Shown here one piece after another: positions 1 to 7,739 of a stretch of 34,619 bases of DNA. The first letter of the stretch is position 1, and every line of letters begins with the position of its first letter. This DNA is from Bacillota bacterium (GTDB taxonomy: Bacteria; Bacillota; Desulfitobacteriia; Desulfitobacteriales; Desulfitobacteriaceae), in contig JAJZPA010000012.1 in NCBI GenBank assembly GCA_021811425.1, positions 1-34,619 on the forward strand, given 5' to 3'. The position numbers and the translations under genes are program-made. Under the pieces are notes generated by a model that made no database searches, had not been told where the DNA came from, and saw nothing but the letters and a program-made list of their open reading frames with translations.

Positions 1-1835
1 CAGAACGGGTATTCCGCGTCAGGAATCTCCGGCGGGATTTGGTACTCTACCCCCCACAGTTGGGCACGCCCCGACTCATTGTTGAACTGTCCATACGCTT
101 GTGCTGTCTCTGGCGCCGTGTTGAACTTGCCATCAGTGTAAAGGCGTGGAGTTCCGGGAGCGTCCGGACTGGAACAGGGCCACTGCAACCCACCCTCGCG
201 TTCCAGACGACGGTAGGTCATCCCGGACATATCGTTCGGACGGCCCTTTGAAAGGCGTTGCCACTCTGCAAAGGCCTCTTCGGTTGAAGGCCAGGCAAAC
301 ATTTCTCCGGCCCCTAGTCGGCGCGCAACGTCCTGGAAAATTTCGAAGTCCGGTCTAGCTTCTCCCGGAGGCTCAACGGCTTTATACCCGACGCTGACTC
401 TGCGTTCAGAATTAGTGTACGTCCCAGTCTTTTCTCCCCATTGAGCGGCAGGAAGAAAAACATCCGCATAAACAGCCGTTTCCATCGGGTAATAAACATC
501 CTGAACCACCAAAAACACCTTATCTAAAAGTTTGCGTACTCTCCTTTGATTCGGAAGGGAAACAGCAGGATTAGTTCCCATGACCCAGAGGAACTTCAAC
601 TCGCCCGTCTCGATCATGTCAAGCATCTGCATGATGTCGCGTGGCTGAGAAGGAATCCTCTCCGCCGGAACCCCCCAGAAATCTGCTATTTCCTGACGGT
701 GCATGGGGTTTGCAGGATTGCGAAAACCCGGTAAAAACCCGCTCCCACCGACCTCCCGGTTACTCATGGCACTGGCTTGGCCGGTCAGGGAAAGCGGTGC
801 CGAACCGGGCTTACCAATTTTTCCCGTGAGGAGATGCAGGTTGTTGATGAGAGTTACTGTATCGGCTGCCGCCATGCTCTGATTGACTCCCTGGCAGAAC
901 AAGGTCACAACCGATTGGGAACGGCCAAAGAGAAGCGCCGCTTCCCGAATCGCTTCCACCGAAAGCCCGGTGATTTCTGCCGCCTTTTCCGGCGGATAGT
1001 TGTGAACGACCCCTAACATCTCTTCGTATCCCGTCGTATTCGTTTCAATAAAGGCAGGATCAATGAGATTTTCCTCAAGAAGTACATAGGCCAGACTGTT
1101 TAAGAGGGCGACATTCGTCCCCGGCCTGAGAGCTAGATGCATGTCAGCTACTTCCGCCGCCAAGGTGGAACGCGGATCAGCCACGATGAGCTTCGTCCCA
1201 TTTTTGGAACGATAATACATGATCCGTCGCCAAAGTTGAGGGTGCATCTCCGCCGGATTCGACCCAAAGACAAAAATGAGATCCGCTAAATCAAGATCTG
1301 CATAGCAGCCCGGCGGACCATCTGTTCCAAAAGAGCGGATATATCCATGCACAGCAGCCGACATGCATAGGCGAGTGTTGGAATCAAGATTGGGCGTGCC
1401 AAGTACCCCCTTGGCCAGCTTGCTTAGGGCATAATATTCTTCCAACAGGAATTGCCCGGTATGATAAATGCCAACCGCCGAAGGCCCGCTGGCCAGCGCC
1501 TGGCTTAATTTCTGCACCATCAATCCCAAAGCATCTTCCCAACTCGCCGCGACCAGCTTACCGTCTTGGCGAACCATAGGAGCTTGGGCTCTTTGAGGAT
1601 GATGCAGCACTTTCCATTCATAGAGCCCTTTAATACACAGATTTCCCTGATTCACCGGATAATGCGGATTACCCTGAACCGTAACCGCCTGTCCGTCCTT
1701 GACGCCGATATAGAGACCACACCCCACAGCACAATACCCGCAGGTTGAATACACCCATTCATCGGGAACCTCTTCGGAAGAGCCGTTTTTTGCAGCTATA
1801 AAAGATTGAATCGTTTGTCTTAACGTGTTGTCCAT
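1..1835 (-). CDS. Molybdopterin nitrate reductase catalytic subunit, NasA/NapA type (3' end outside window)
   Basis: Reads as the catalytic subunit of an assimilatory-type nitrate reductase (Mo-bis-MGD family). The N-terminal CGYCAVGC motif followed about 27 residues later by a fourth Cys (NLCIKG) forms the [4Fe-4S] site. The segment NTRLCMSAAV carries the Cys expected to ligate molybdenum, as in NasA/NapA rather than the Sec/Ser of other branches. GTDGPPGCYADLDLAD and RLEREGGLQWPC are also typical of NasA. I translated the frame back to base 3 without finding a stop, giving 611 codons; the C-terminal dinucleotide-binding domain is just starting (AEYPF), so roughly 80-150 residues are missing beyond the window. 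Start ATG at 1835 follows GGGAGG. It begins 13 bases after the stop of the sigma-54 activator, so the two are probably co-transcribed. No signal peptide is visible, which argues for a cytoplasmic enzyme. The electron donor and the true substrate are not shown by the sequence. Confidence 0.88.
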   Translation of the reverse strand, partial: MDNTLRQTIQSFIAAKNGSSEEVPDEWVYSTCGYCAVGCGLYIGVKDGQAVTVQGNPHYPVNQGNLCIKGLYEWKVLHHPQRAQAPMVRQDGKLVAASWEDALGLMVQKLSQALASGPSAVGIYHTGQFLLEEYYALSKLAKGVLGTPNLDSNTRLCMSAAVHGYIRSFGTDGPPGCYADLDLADLIFVFGSNPAEMHPQLWRRIMYYRSKNGTKLIVADPRSTLAAEVADMHLALRPGTNVALLNSLAYVLLEENLIDPAFIETNTTGYEEMLGVVHNYPPEKAAEITGLSVEAIREAALLFGRSQSVVTLFCQGVNQSMAAADTVTLINNLHLLTGKIGKPGSAPLSLTGQASAMSNREVGGSGFLPGFRNPANPMHRQEIADFWGVPAERIPSQPRDIMQMLDMIETGELKFLWVMGTNPAVSLPNQRRVRKLLDKVFLVVQDVYYPMETAVYADVFLPAAQWGEKTGTYTNSERRVSVGYKAVEPPGEARPDFEIFQDVARRLGAGEMFAWPSTEEAFAEWQRLSKGRPNDMSGMTYRRLEREGGLQWPCSSPDAPGTPRLYTDGKFNTAPETAQAYGQFNNESGRAQLWGVEYQIPPEIPDAEYPF

Positions 1836-1848
1836 CACGGGCCTCCCT

Positions 1849-3531
1849 TTAAGTCTCGATCGCGTACTTCTTCAATTTCTGGTACAAACCGGACGGGTGA
1901 ATACCCAGAAGGCGCGCCGCTTCCTGCTTGTTCCCTTTTGCCAAACGAAGGGCCTGACGAATCGCCTCTGACTCCGCCTCAGCGACTGCCTCATTGAGTC
2001 CAAAACCGCAGTCTCGACTCGCTCTTGCTAACAGAGCAGGCGGCAGATGCTCCGGCGCAACGATCTCGTCCCCCTCATCCAGAAAATTGAAGGCATGTTC
2101 GAGGACATTTTCCAACTCCCGGACATTGCCGGGCCAGTTGTAGGCAATCAGGCGCTCCTCGACACAAGGGGCTACTCCCTTGACTCTTAATCCGTATTTT
2201 AGGTTCAGCTTATTGAGCATCCGCTCAACCAACGGCTGAATGTCCTCCGGCCGTTCCCTCAGAGGTGGAATATGGAGGTTTATCACCGCCAAACGGTAAT
2301 AAAGATCAAGGCGGAACTTCTGCTGTTCAATCATCTGAGGCAAATCGCGGTGCGTGGCAGCCAAAATGCGCACATCAACGTTTAGCGTCTTCGTACCGCC
2401 TACCCGCTCAAATTCTTTTTCCTGCAATACCCTCAGGATCTTGGCCTGCATGGCTAAAGGCATGTCTCCGATTTCATCCAAAAAGATCGTTCCGCCCTGA
2501 GCCAGTTCAAATTTTCCCGGTCGCCCCCCGCGCACGGCCCCCGTGAAAGCCCCTTCTTCATACCCAAACAACTCGGATTCCAGGAGATTCTCCGGAATAG
2601 CCGCGCAGTTAATTTTAATAAAGGGTTCGCTATTGCGCGGGCTGGTTGCGTGAATGGCCTGAGCAAACAACCCCTTGCCCGTGCCGCTATCTCCTGTAAT
2701 TAAGACATTCGCTTCCCCACGAGCCACGCGCTGCGCCATCTGCTTTAATCGCTTCAGCTCTGCCGTCTCCCCCACAATATCATCGAAAGGAAACGCCGTG
2801 CGCCGAAGTTCCTGTAGTTCTTCTTTAAAAAAATGGAGCCGTCCTTCCAATAGTTGAAAGCGTTCTAAAAGATCGTCGAGGTTTTGTCCAGCCAAGGTTT
2901 CCTTGGATAAGATTTTGCTCAACCCCCCTAGGGTTGAGCGATCATGCTTAATCGGAATTTCCGATAGGAAAAGTGTATGCTCCCGGAAACGAAACCCACT
3001 ATCGACAATACGTTCACCTGAGCGCAACACTTCCGGTAACCGGGTGAATGGCACCACCTCCCGAATCGGCAATCCGAGAATCTTCTCAGGCTCCAAACCT
3101 AATAGCTCACAATACTGGTTATTAGCCAAGACCAAGCGCCCTTGTTGATTAACCACAGCCATGCCCAAGGGTAATTCATCCAATATGCCTTCATAAAGCG
3201 CATTCAGAACCCGTGCAGCTTCCAGCCGTTCCCCCCCACAATCCGGATCACTGTGCTCCAACAGCACAAAGACGCTATGGATGCTCCCATTGATCTGGAT
3301 GGGATGGTAATGAATTCGCACTTTGGCCTCACCAAAACGTTGTTCCTGAGCAATAGCCTGTCCGCTCGTAAATACCTCAAGAATCCGAGTTCCCGGAAAG
3401 ATTTCTGTAAACTTGTGGCTCACTGCCTTTTCGACCGGAATTCTTAACAATTGGCCTGCTCCATGATCCAAAAAAGCAATTACCCCACGCCCATCCACAA
3501 GGACAAACCCGATACTGGCAATATTCATCAC
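1849..3531 (-). CDS. PAS-domain sigma-54 dependent transcriptional activator
   Basis: Cytoplasmic enhancer-binding protein of 560 residues. Two PAS-like sensory segments (about 1-75 and 105-175) precede an AAA+ domain with Walker A GDSGTGKG, the sigma-54 contact loop GAFTGA, Walker B IFLDEIGD and the RLAVINLHIPPLRER segment. A Fis-type helix-turn-helix (NKQEAARLLGIHPSGLYQ) ends the protein. The start is a GTG at 3531 with AGGGG eight bases upstream; an ATG follows directly at 3528 and is the alternative. The gene lies immediately upstream of the nitrate reductase gene on the same strand, suggesting local control, but no -24/-12 promoter was found in the short stretch between them or in 3532-3703. 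The sensed signal is unknown: no haem- or flavin-binding signature in the PAS segments could be recognised by eye. Confidence 0.93.
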   Translation of the reverse strand: MMNIASIGFVLVDGRGVIAFLDHGAGQLLRIPVEKAVSHKFTEIFPGTRILEVFTSGQAIAQEQRFGEAKVRIHYHPIQINGSIHSVFVLLEHSDPDCGGERLEAARVLNALYEGILDELPLGMAVVNQQGRLVLANNQYCELLGLEPEKILGLPIREVVPFTRLPEVLRSGERIVDSGFRFREHTLFLSEIPIKHDRSTLGGLSKILSKETLAGQNLDDLLERFQLLEGRLHFFKEELQELRRTAFPFDDIVGETAELKRLKQMAQRVARGEANVLITGDSGTGKGLFAQAIHATSPRNSEPFIKINCAAIPENLLESELFGYEEGAFTGAVRGGRPGKFELAQGGTIFLDEIGDMPLAMQAKILRVLQEKEFERVGGTKTLNVDVRILAATHRDLPQMIEQQKFRLDLYYRLAVINLHIPPLRERPEDIQPLVERMLNKLNLKYGLRVKGVAPCVEERLIAYNWPGNVRELENVLEHAFNFLDEGDEIVAPEHLPPALLARASRDCGFGLNEAVAEAESEAIRQALRLAKGNKQEAARLLGIHPSGLYQKLKKYAIET

Positions 3532-3571
3532 ACACCATTCCCCTAACGAGAGTGTTCACACGTCGGTTAAT

Positions 3572-3604
3572 TTTTGTCAGATATAATTATATTCGCTGAC
3601 AAAA
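3572..3604. repeat. 9-bp inverted repeat around an AT-rich centre
   Basis: TTTTGTCAG and CTGACAAAA flank a 15-base AT-rich centre containing TATAATTATA. It lies between cimA and the sigma-54 activator gene, 41 bases upstream of the activator start. It could be an operator dyad or a weak terminator of cimA; the tail after the hairpin (AAAAATTAACC on the minus strand) is not a proper U-run, so I favour an operator. Confidence 0.5.
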
Positions 3605-3649
3605 TCTCATATCCTTCCCATCGAACCACGAACGCCGAATCTCGAGAAA

Positions 3650-3682
3650 GACACGGACACCAAGAACCGTCCCCTCTGTCTT
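3650..3682. repeat. Dispersed short repeat, copy A (GGGGACGGTTCTTGGTGTC)
   Basis: On the minus strand this reads GGGGACGGTTCTTGGTGTC followed by a second GTGTC. Related copies occur at 10943-10966 and 22798-22825. A separate 13-base match, ATCGAACCACGAA at 3620-3632, recurs at 12414-12426. The copies are intergenic or at gene ends, as expected for small REP-like elements. Confidence 0.55.
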
Positions 3683-3703
3683 CCTTGCTCCCTCGAACCT
3701 CGC

Positions 3704-5275
3704 TCACGCCCTCCGGATCGCCAAATACAATCCATCCAGCAGCGCCTGGGCACTGGCTTTGAGGATGTTAGTCGATACCCCGATGGTTCCCCAGGTTTCA
3801 GTATCCCGACGGGTTTCGACGATAACCCGAACGACAGCCTGCGTGCCGCGGGAGCCATCCAAGACCCTCACTTTGTAATCGATAAGTTCGCTACTTTCCA
3901 AAGCGGGGAAGAACGGGCGCAAAGCCTGGCGCAGGGCCTGGTCAAGCGCATTCACCGGGCCATTGCCTTCAGCCGCGATATGCACGTGCTCCTCCCCGAC
4001 CCGCACTTTCACCACGGCAACGGAATCTAATTCTCCCCGAAGCGGGTCACTCCAGACGTGATAGTCGATCATTTGAAAAGGGGCTGCGAAAAACCCCAGG
4101 GTTCGCAAGAGTAGAAGTTCCAAACTCCCATCCGCTGTCTCAAAAAGGAAACCTTTGTTTTCCATATCCTTGATTTGCAGCATCGCTTCTTCGACCAAGG
4201 GATCCTCTTTGCGGATATCGGGAGCGTACTTTCGCATCTTAGCCCAGACATTGGCTTTGCCCGCCTGATCAGAAATAAGAATTCGTCGTTCATTCCCGAC
4301 CCGGCTCGGTTCGATATGCTCAAAGGTGCGACGGTTCTTCAAAATCGCATCCACATGCATCCCAGCTTTGTGGGCGAAGGCGCTCCGACCCACGAAAGGC
4401 TGTTTTTCGTCATACTTGGCGTTGGCCAACTCCGCCACATAGCGCGAGAGAAAGGTGATCTCCGCCAAAGACTCTTCGGGCAGAAGACGATGACCCAGCT
4501 TTAGCTGCAGCCAGGGAATAAGTGTACTCAGATTGGCATTACCACAGCGCTCTCCAAATCCGTTCCAGGTTCCTTGAACCTGCGTGACCCCTGCATCTAC
4601 CGCAGACAGGGTATTCGCTACCGCCAAGCCCCCGTCATTATGGACATGGATGCCCAAAGTGAGACCCGGGAACTCCTGCCGTACCGTTTCCACCCCTTGG
4701 CGTACCTCCTCTGGGAGCGCCCCTCCATTTGTATCGCAGAGAACGACCGCAGAAGCGCCTCCGGCATAGGCGGCCTCAACACACGCTAAGGCATAGTCCG
4801 GGTTTTCCTTACGCCCATCAAAATAATGCTCTGCATCAAAAATGACTTCCCGTCCCTGAGACATCAGATAGGCCACAGACTCCTTAATCATACGCAAATT
4901 CTCATCGAGCGATCCCCGGAGCACATCGTTGACATGGAGATCCCAGGCCTTCCCAAATATCGTAATCACTGAGGCCCCTGACTGCAGAAGGTGGGAAAGG
5001 ATCTCGCTCTCTTCCGGGGCTTCTCCGATGCGGCAAGTGCTGCCGAAAGCCGTCAATTTCGTCTTTCCCAAGGCTAAATGCTGCGCCCGGGCAAAAAACT
5101 CCTCATCGCTGGGATTAGCCCCTGGCCAACCCGCTTCAACATAGGGTATGCCAAGTTCAGCCATACGCTGGACATAAAGAAGTTTATCCTTAACCGAAAA
5201 GTGAATTCCCTCGCCCTGGGCTCCATCCCTCAAGGTTGTATCGTATATCACAATCCGCCGAGCGACATTTCCCAT
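3704..5275 (-). CDS. cimA: (R)-citramalate synthase
   Basis: Condenses pyruvate and acetyl-CoA to citramalate, the first step of the pyruvate route to isoleucine, in the cytoplasm. The HMGL-like TIM barrel starts with IYDTTLRDGAQGEG and includes the metal-binding HVHNDGGLAVAN (two His) and the GNANLSTLIP segment. A C-terminal LeuA-type allosteric domain covers about residues 390-523. Length (523 aa) and the LRDGAQGEGI variant match the CimA/AksA-like type 2 group rather than LeuA. Start ATG at 5275 follows AGGGG with seven bases spacing. It has its own sigma-A promoter at 5346-5374 and is separated from rex by a terminator, so it is probably monocistronic. No leucine leader or T-box was seen before it. 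A homocitrate synthase or 2-isopropylmalate synthase role is the less likely alternative. Confidence 0.9.
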   Translation of the reverse strand: MGNVARRIVIYDTTLRDGAQGEGIHFSVKDKLLYVQRMAELGIPYVEAGWPGANPSDEEFFARAQHLALGKTKLTAFGSTCRIGEAPEESEILSHLLQSGASVITIFGKAWDLHVNDVLRGSLDENLRMIKESVAYLMSQGREVIFDAEHYFDGRKENPDYALACVEAAYAGGASAVVLCDTNGGALPEEVRQGVETVRQEFPGLTLGIHVHNDGGLAVANTLSAVDAGVTQVQGTWNGFGERCGNANLSTLIPWLQLKLGHRLLPEESLAEITFLSRYVAELANAKYDEKQPFVGRSAFAHKAGMHVDAILKNRRTFEHIEPSRVGNERRILISDQAGKANVWAKMRKYAPDIRKEDPLVEEAMLQIKDMENKGFLFETADGSLELLLLRTLGFFAAPFQMIDYHVWSDPLRGELDSVAVVKVRVGEEHVHIAAEGNGPVNALDQALRQALRPFFPALESSELIDYKVRVLDGSRGTQAVVRVIVETRRDTETWGTIGVSTNILKASAQALLDGLYLAIRRA

Positions 5276-5345
5276 TTCTCTACCCCTTTCACGATCCGTT
5301 CTATTTATGAAGCTATCCCGCTACACGTTGGCGAATTTTCCCCTT

Positions 5346-5374
5346 ATTATAATACAGGAGATTCTACTCTACAA
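5346..5374 (-). promoter_or_regulatory. Sigma-A promoter of cimA
   Basis: TTGTAG (-35) and TATAAT (-10) are separated by exactly 17 bases on the minus strand. The transcription start would lie near 5339, giving a leader of about 65 bases before the cimA ATG. Confidence 0.7.
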
Positions 5375-5413
5375 CAGGTAAGCCTTGCATTCAGGATCCC
5401 CTGCAGCATAACG

Positions 5414-5437
5414 AAAAAAGGCCTCCCGGCCTTTTTT
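5414..5437 (-). terminator. Rho-independent terminator after rex
   Basis: Perfect stem AAAAAAGGCC / GGCCTTTTTT with a 4-base loop, 36 bases past the rex stop. Because both arms end in A/T runs it can work on either strand. Confidence 0.92.
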
Positions 5438-5472
5438 CTTCGCTACAATCCATGTTCCAATCGATTCCGAAC

Positions 5473-6105
5473 TTAGAAACGCTGTGCCCCCACATTAAAT
5501 GTCAAAACTTCCAAGTTCACCGCCAAATCCACGTTCCTTAGTTCAATTTCCGGCGGAACATTAAGTACGACCGGAGCAAAATTCAAAATCGCCTGTACTC
5601 CGCCTTTGACTAATTTGTCCGTGATGTCTTGTGCTGCGGAAACCGGAACTGAAATAATCCCGATCTGAGTGCGGTTTTGTTTCACGACTTCCTCCAACCG
5701 CTCGACAGGCATGACCTCTACCCCATTCATGATCGTGCCAATCTTACTGGGATCATTGTCAAAGATACTTGTAATGATAAAGCCCCGCTCTCTAAATCCT
5801 TTGTAGCTGCACAGTGCGAGCCCCAGATTGCCTAACCCGACCAGCGTCACGTTCCAATCCACACTAAGTCCGAGAATCTTCAAAATATGGCGGCGTAAAT
5901 CCTTTACATTGTATCCGACACCCCGAGTGCCGAATTCGCCGAAGTAGGCCAAATCCTTACGTACTTGAGCCGGACTGACACCAACTCCCTCGGCAATGTC
6001 CCCCGAGGAAATGGTGATAATCCCTTTACGATCCACTTCAGTCAAGTAACGAGAATACACGGAAAGGCGAATAATCGTTGCCTCCGGAATCTTCAGTGTC
6101 TTCAA
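5473..6105 (-). CDS. rex: Redox-sensing transcriptional repressor Rex
   Basis: Senses the NADH/NAD+ ratio and represses fermentation and respiration genes when NADH is low. The N-terminal winged helix (about residues 1-80; [23 protein letters not shown]) is followed by a Rossmann domain with [10 protein letters not shown] (GxGxxG) and the C-terminal swap helix ([13 protein letters not shown]). I chose the TTG at 6105 ([15 protein letters not shown]), preceded by GGGGG at six bases, because it gives the usual 210-residue Rex. An ATG at 6138 would add 11 residues but has no ribosome site and lies only about nine bases from the predicted transcription start. It has its own promoter and terminator. 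A convincing Rex operator (TTGTGA-N6-TCACAA) was not found in its promoter region, so autoregulation is not supported by what I can see. Confidence 0.95.
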   Translation of the reverse strand: MKTLKIPEATIIRLSVYSRYLTEVDRKGIITISSGDIAEGVGVSPAQVRKDLAYFGEFGTRGVGYNVKDLRRHILKILGLSVDWNVTLVGLGNLGLALCSYKGFRERGFIITSIFDNDPSKIGTIMNGVEVMPVERLEEVVKQNRTQIGIISVPVSAAQDITDKLVKGGVQAILNFAPVVLNVPPEIELRNVDLAVNLEVLTFNVGAQRF

Positions 6106-6153
6106 CAGGATCCCCCATTTCTCACCCAAAATAGGCATGAAAGTATGAGCTAT

Positions 6154-6181
6154 ATTATAGCACTATCTTTTGAAAATGCAA
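6154..6181 (-). promoter_or_regulatory. Sigma-A promoter of rex, extended -10
   Basis: TTGCAT and TATAAT with a 16-base spacer; TGC before TATAAT gives an extended -10. The AT-rich stretch upstream (6185-6215) could be an UP element. Confidence 0.7.
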
Positions 6182-6242
6182 TTTATTTCACGAACATTTT
6201 TTTAATTTAGCACAACAATAGGTTTTCCCGATCATTATTAGC

Positions 6243-7685
6243 CTAAACATGGACTCCCCCTGATTTTCGGGAGGTGACGACCCGAAGCTTCTCCACCAAG
6301 GCCTGCCGGGCATCAGCGAGCATATAAAGAGAACCGGTGACGCAAAGCATATCTTCATTCTCCAGGGAGGCTAAGCCCTCAAGTACCGCTTCTTTCGGAT
6401 CTTCAATCACGCGTACCGGGCGATTGTGCTTCTCCGCAATGTCGGCCAAAGCCTGCCAATCCCCGGCCCGAGGGGAATTCGGGCGTGTGACGATCACCTG
6501 ATCGGCAAGCGGAACGAGAAGATCAACCACCTTCTCCCGCTCCTTGTCGGCTAGCATACCCAGCACAAGCACCAAGCGTTTGCGGCTGTAAAGATCCAGG
6601 CTCTTGGCAAGGACGCCCGCCCCGTCAAAATTATGCGCCCCGTCCAACAGCACCTTCGGTTTCAGGGAGAGAAGTTCGAGTCGGCCCGGCCAAACGGCCT
6701 GCCTCAGCCCCGTATAGATGGCCTTTCTGGGGATCGCTGCTCCATATTCCGACTCCAGAATTTCGCAAATCGTGACGGCGGTCGCCGCATTGGCTAACTG
6801 ATGGCTCCCCATAAGGGTGAGGCGGAGTTTCGGATAGGTCGCATGCAATCCGATCAGATCAAATTCCTGCTCCACCTCGCCGCTCCAACGACTTTCCCAG
6901 CGCACATCCTCCCCGACATGCCAGAAACGGGCACCCACTTCCTGCGCCTTCTGCCGGATGATCGCCACCACCTCAGAGCGATCCGAGGCCGTAATGGCTA
7001 CGGAATTAGGCTTAATAATCCCTGCTTTGTTATGGGCAATCGCAGGAATGTCCGGTCCCAGATAATCCATGTGATCAAGCCCAACATTGGTGATCACACT
7101 GATCAGCGGGATGACCACGTTCGTGGAATCAATCTCCCCACCCAAGCCCACTTCGATCAGCGCGTAATCCACCTTCTCTTCTGCAAAATAAAGAAGGCAC
7201 ATGGCGGTATTGACTTCGAATTCCGTCGGATGCTCTACTCCACTCGCAACCAAAGCCTCTAAATGCGGACGCAGCCTCTGAATCAAATCGATGACCCTAG
7301 GTTTGGGAATCATCTCCCCATTGATCGTCATCCGTTCCCGGTAATCCTGAAGATGGGGGGAGGTAAACATCCCCACCCGGTATCCGGCTTCCTGTAGGAT
7401 CGCTGCGGCCATCACCGTAGTCGAGCCTTTGCCATTGGTACCTCCTATGTGGATGATCTTCAGTTCCTTCTCAGGATGGCCCAAACGGTCAAGAAGTTCG
7501 CGAATCCGGCCGAGCCCGAAATTCATACCAAACTTCGTGAGGCTCACGAGATAACCTAAAGCCTCCTGATAGGCGCTATCCCCAACATCCTCGCCGCCAG
7601 CCTCTAAAGCTAAACCGTCTGTCCTCACTGTATTCAGCCGTTCTGCGCCTGACCGCAGGTTTTTATCATCTTCCTGTCCTAGCAT
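6243..7685 (-). CDS. folC: Folylpolyglutamate synthase / dihydrofolate synthase
   Basis: Adds glutamate to (dihydro)folate in the cytoplasm using ATP. Seen: the Mur-ligase P-loop GGTNGKGSTT (about residue 80), FTSPHLQDYRERM, the metal and substrate segment LGGEIDSTNV, and VLLDGAHNFDGAGVL in the C-terminal domain. At 480 residues it is longer than usual (about 430) because of a roughly 38-residue acidic N-terminal extension before AYQEALGYL; the ATG at 7685 has GGGGG at eight bases, and I did not find a better internal start. It follows valS by 54 bases on the same strand with no terminator between, so valS-folC is probably one transcript, an arrangement common in Firmicutes. Confidence 0.94.
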   Translation of the reverse strand: MLGQEDDKNLRSGAERLNTVRTDGLALEAGGEDVGDSAYQEALGYLVSLTKFGMNFGLGRIRELLDRLGHPEKELKIIHIGGTNGKGSTTVMAAAILQEAGYRVGMFTSPHLQDYRERMTINGEMIPKPRVIDLIQRLRPHLEALVASGVEHPTEFEVNTAMCLLYFAEEKVDYALIEVGLGGEIDSTNVVIPLISVITNVGLDHMDYLGPDIPAIAHNKAGIIKPNSVAITASDRSEVVAIIRQKAQEVGARFWHVGEDVRWESRWSGEVEQEFDLIGLHATYPKLRLTLMGSHQLANAATAVTICEILESEYGAAIPRKAIYTGLRQAVWPGRLELLSLKPKVLLDGAHNFDGAGVLAKSLDLYSRKRLVLVLGMLADKEREKVVDLLVPLADQVIVTRPNSPRAGDWQALADIAEKHNRPVRVIEDPKEAVLEGLASLENEDMLCVTGSLYMLADARQALVEKLRVVTSRKSGGVHV

Positions 7686-7739
7686 ACCTCTATCCCCCTG
7701 CTTTGAGATTCCCGTACTCGCTTCACCCCATCTCTATCC

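Noticed and set aside
6139-6242. Rex autoregulatory operator upstream of rex
   Set aside because: Only loose half sites such as TTCGTGAAATAAATTGC were found; none matches the palindromic Rex consensus.
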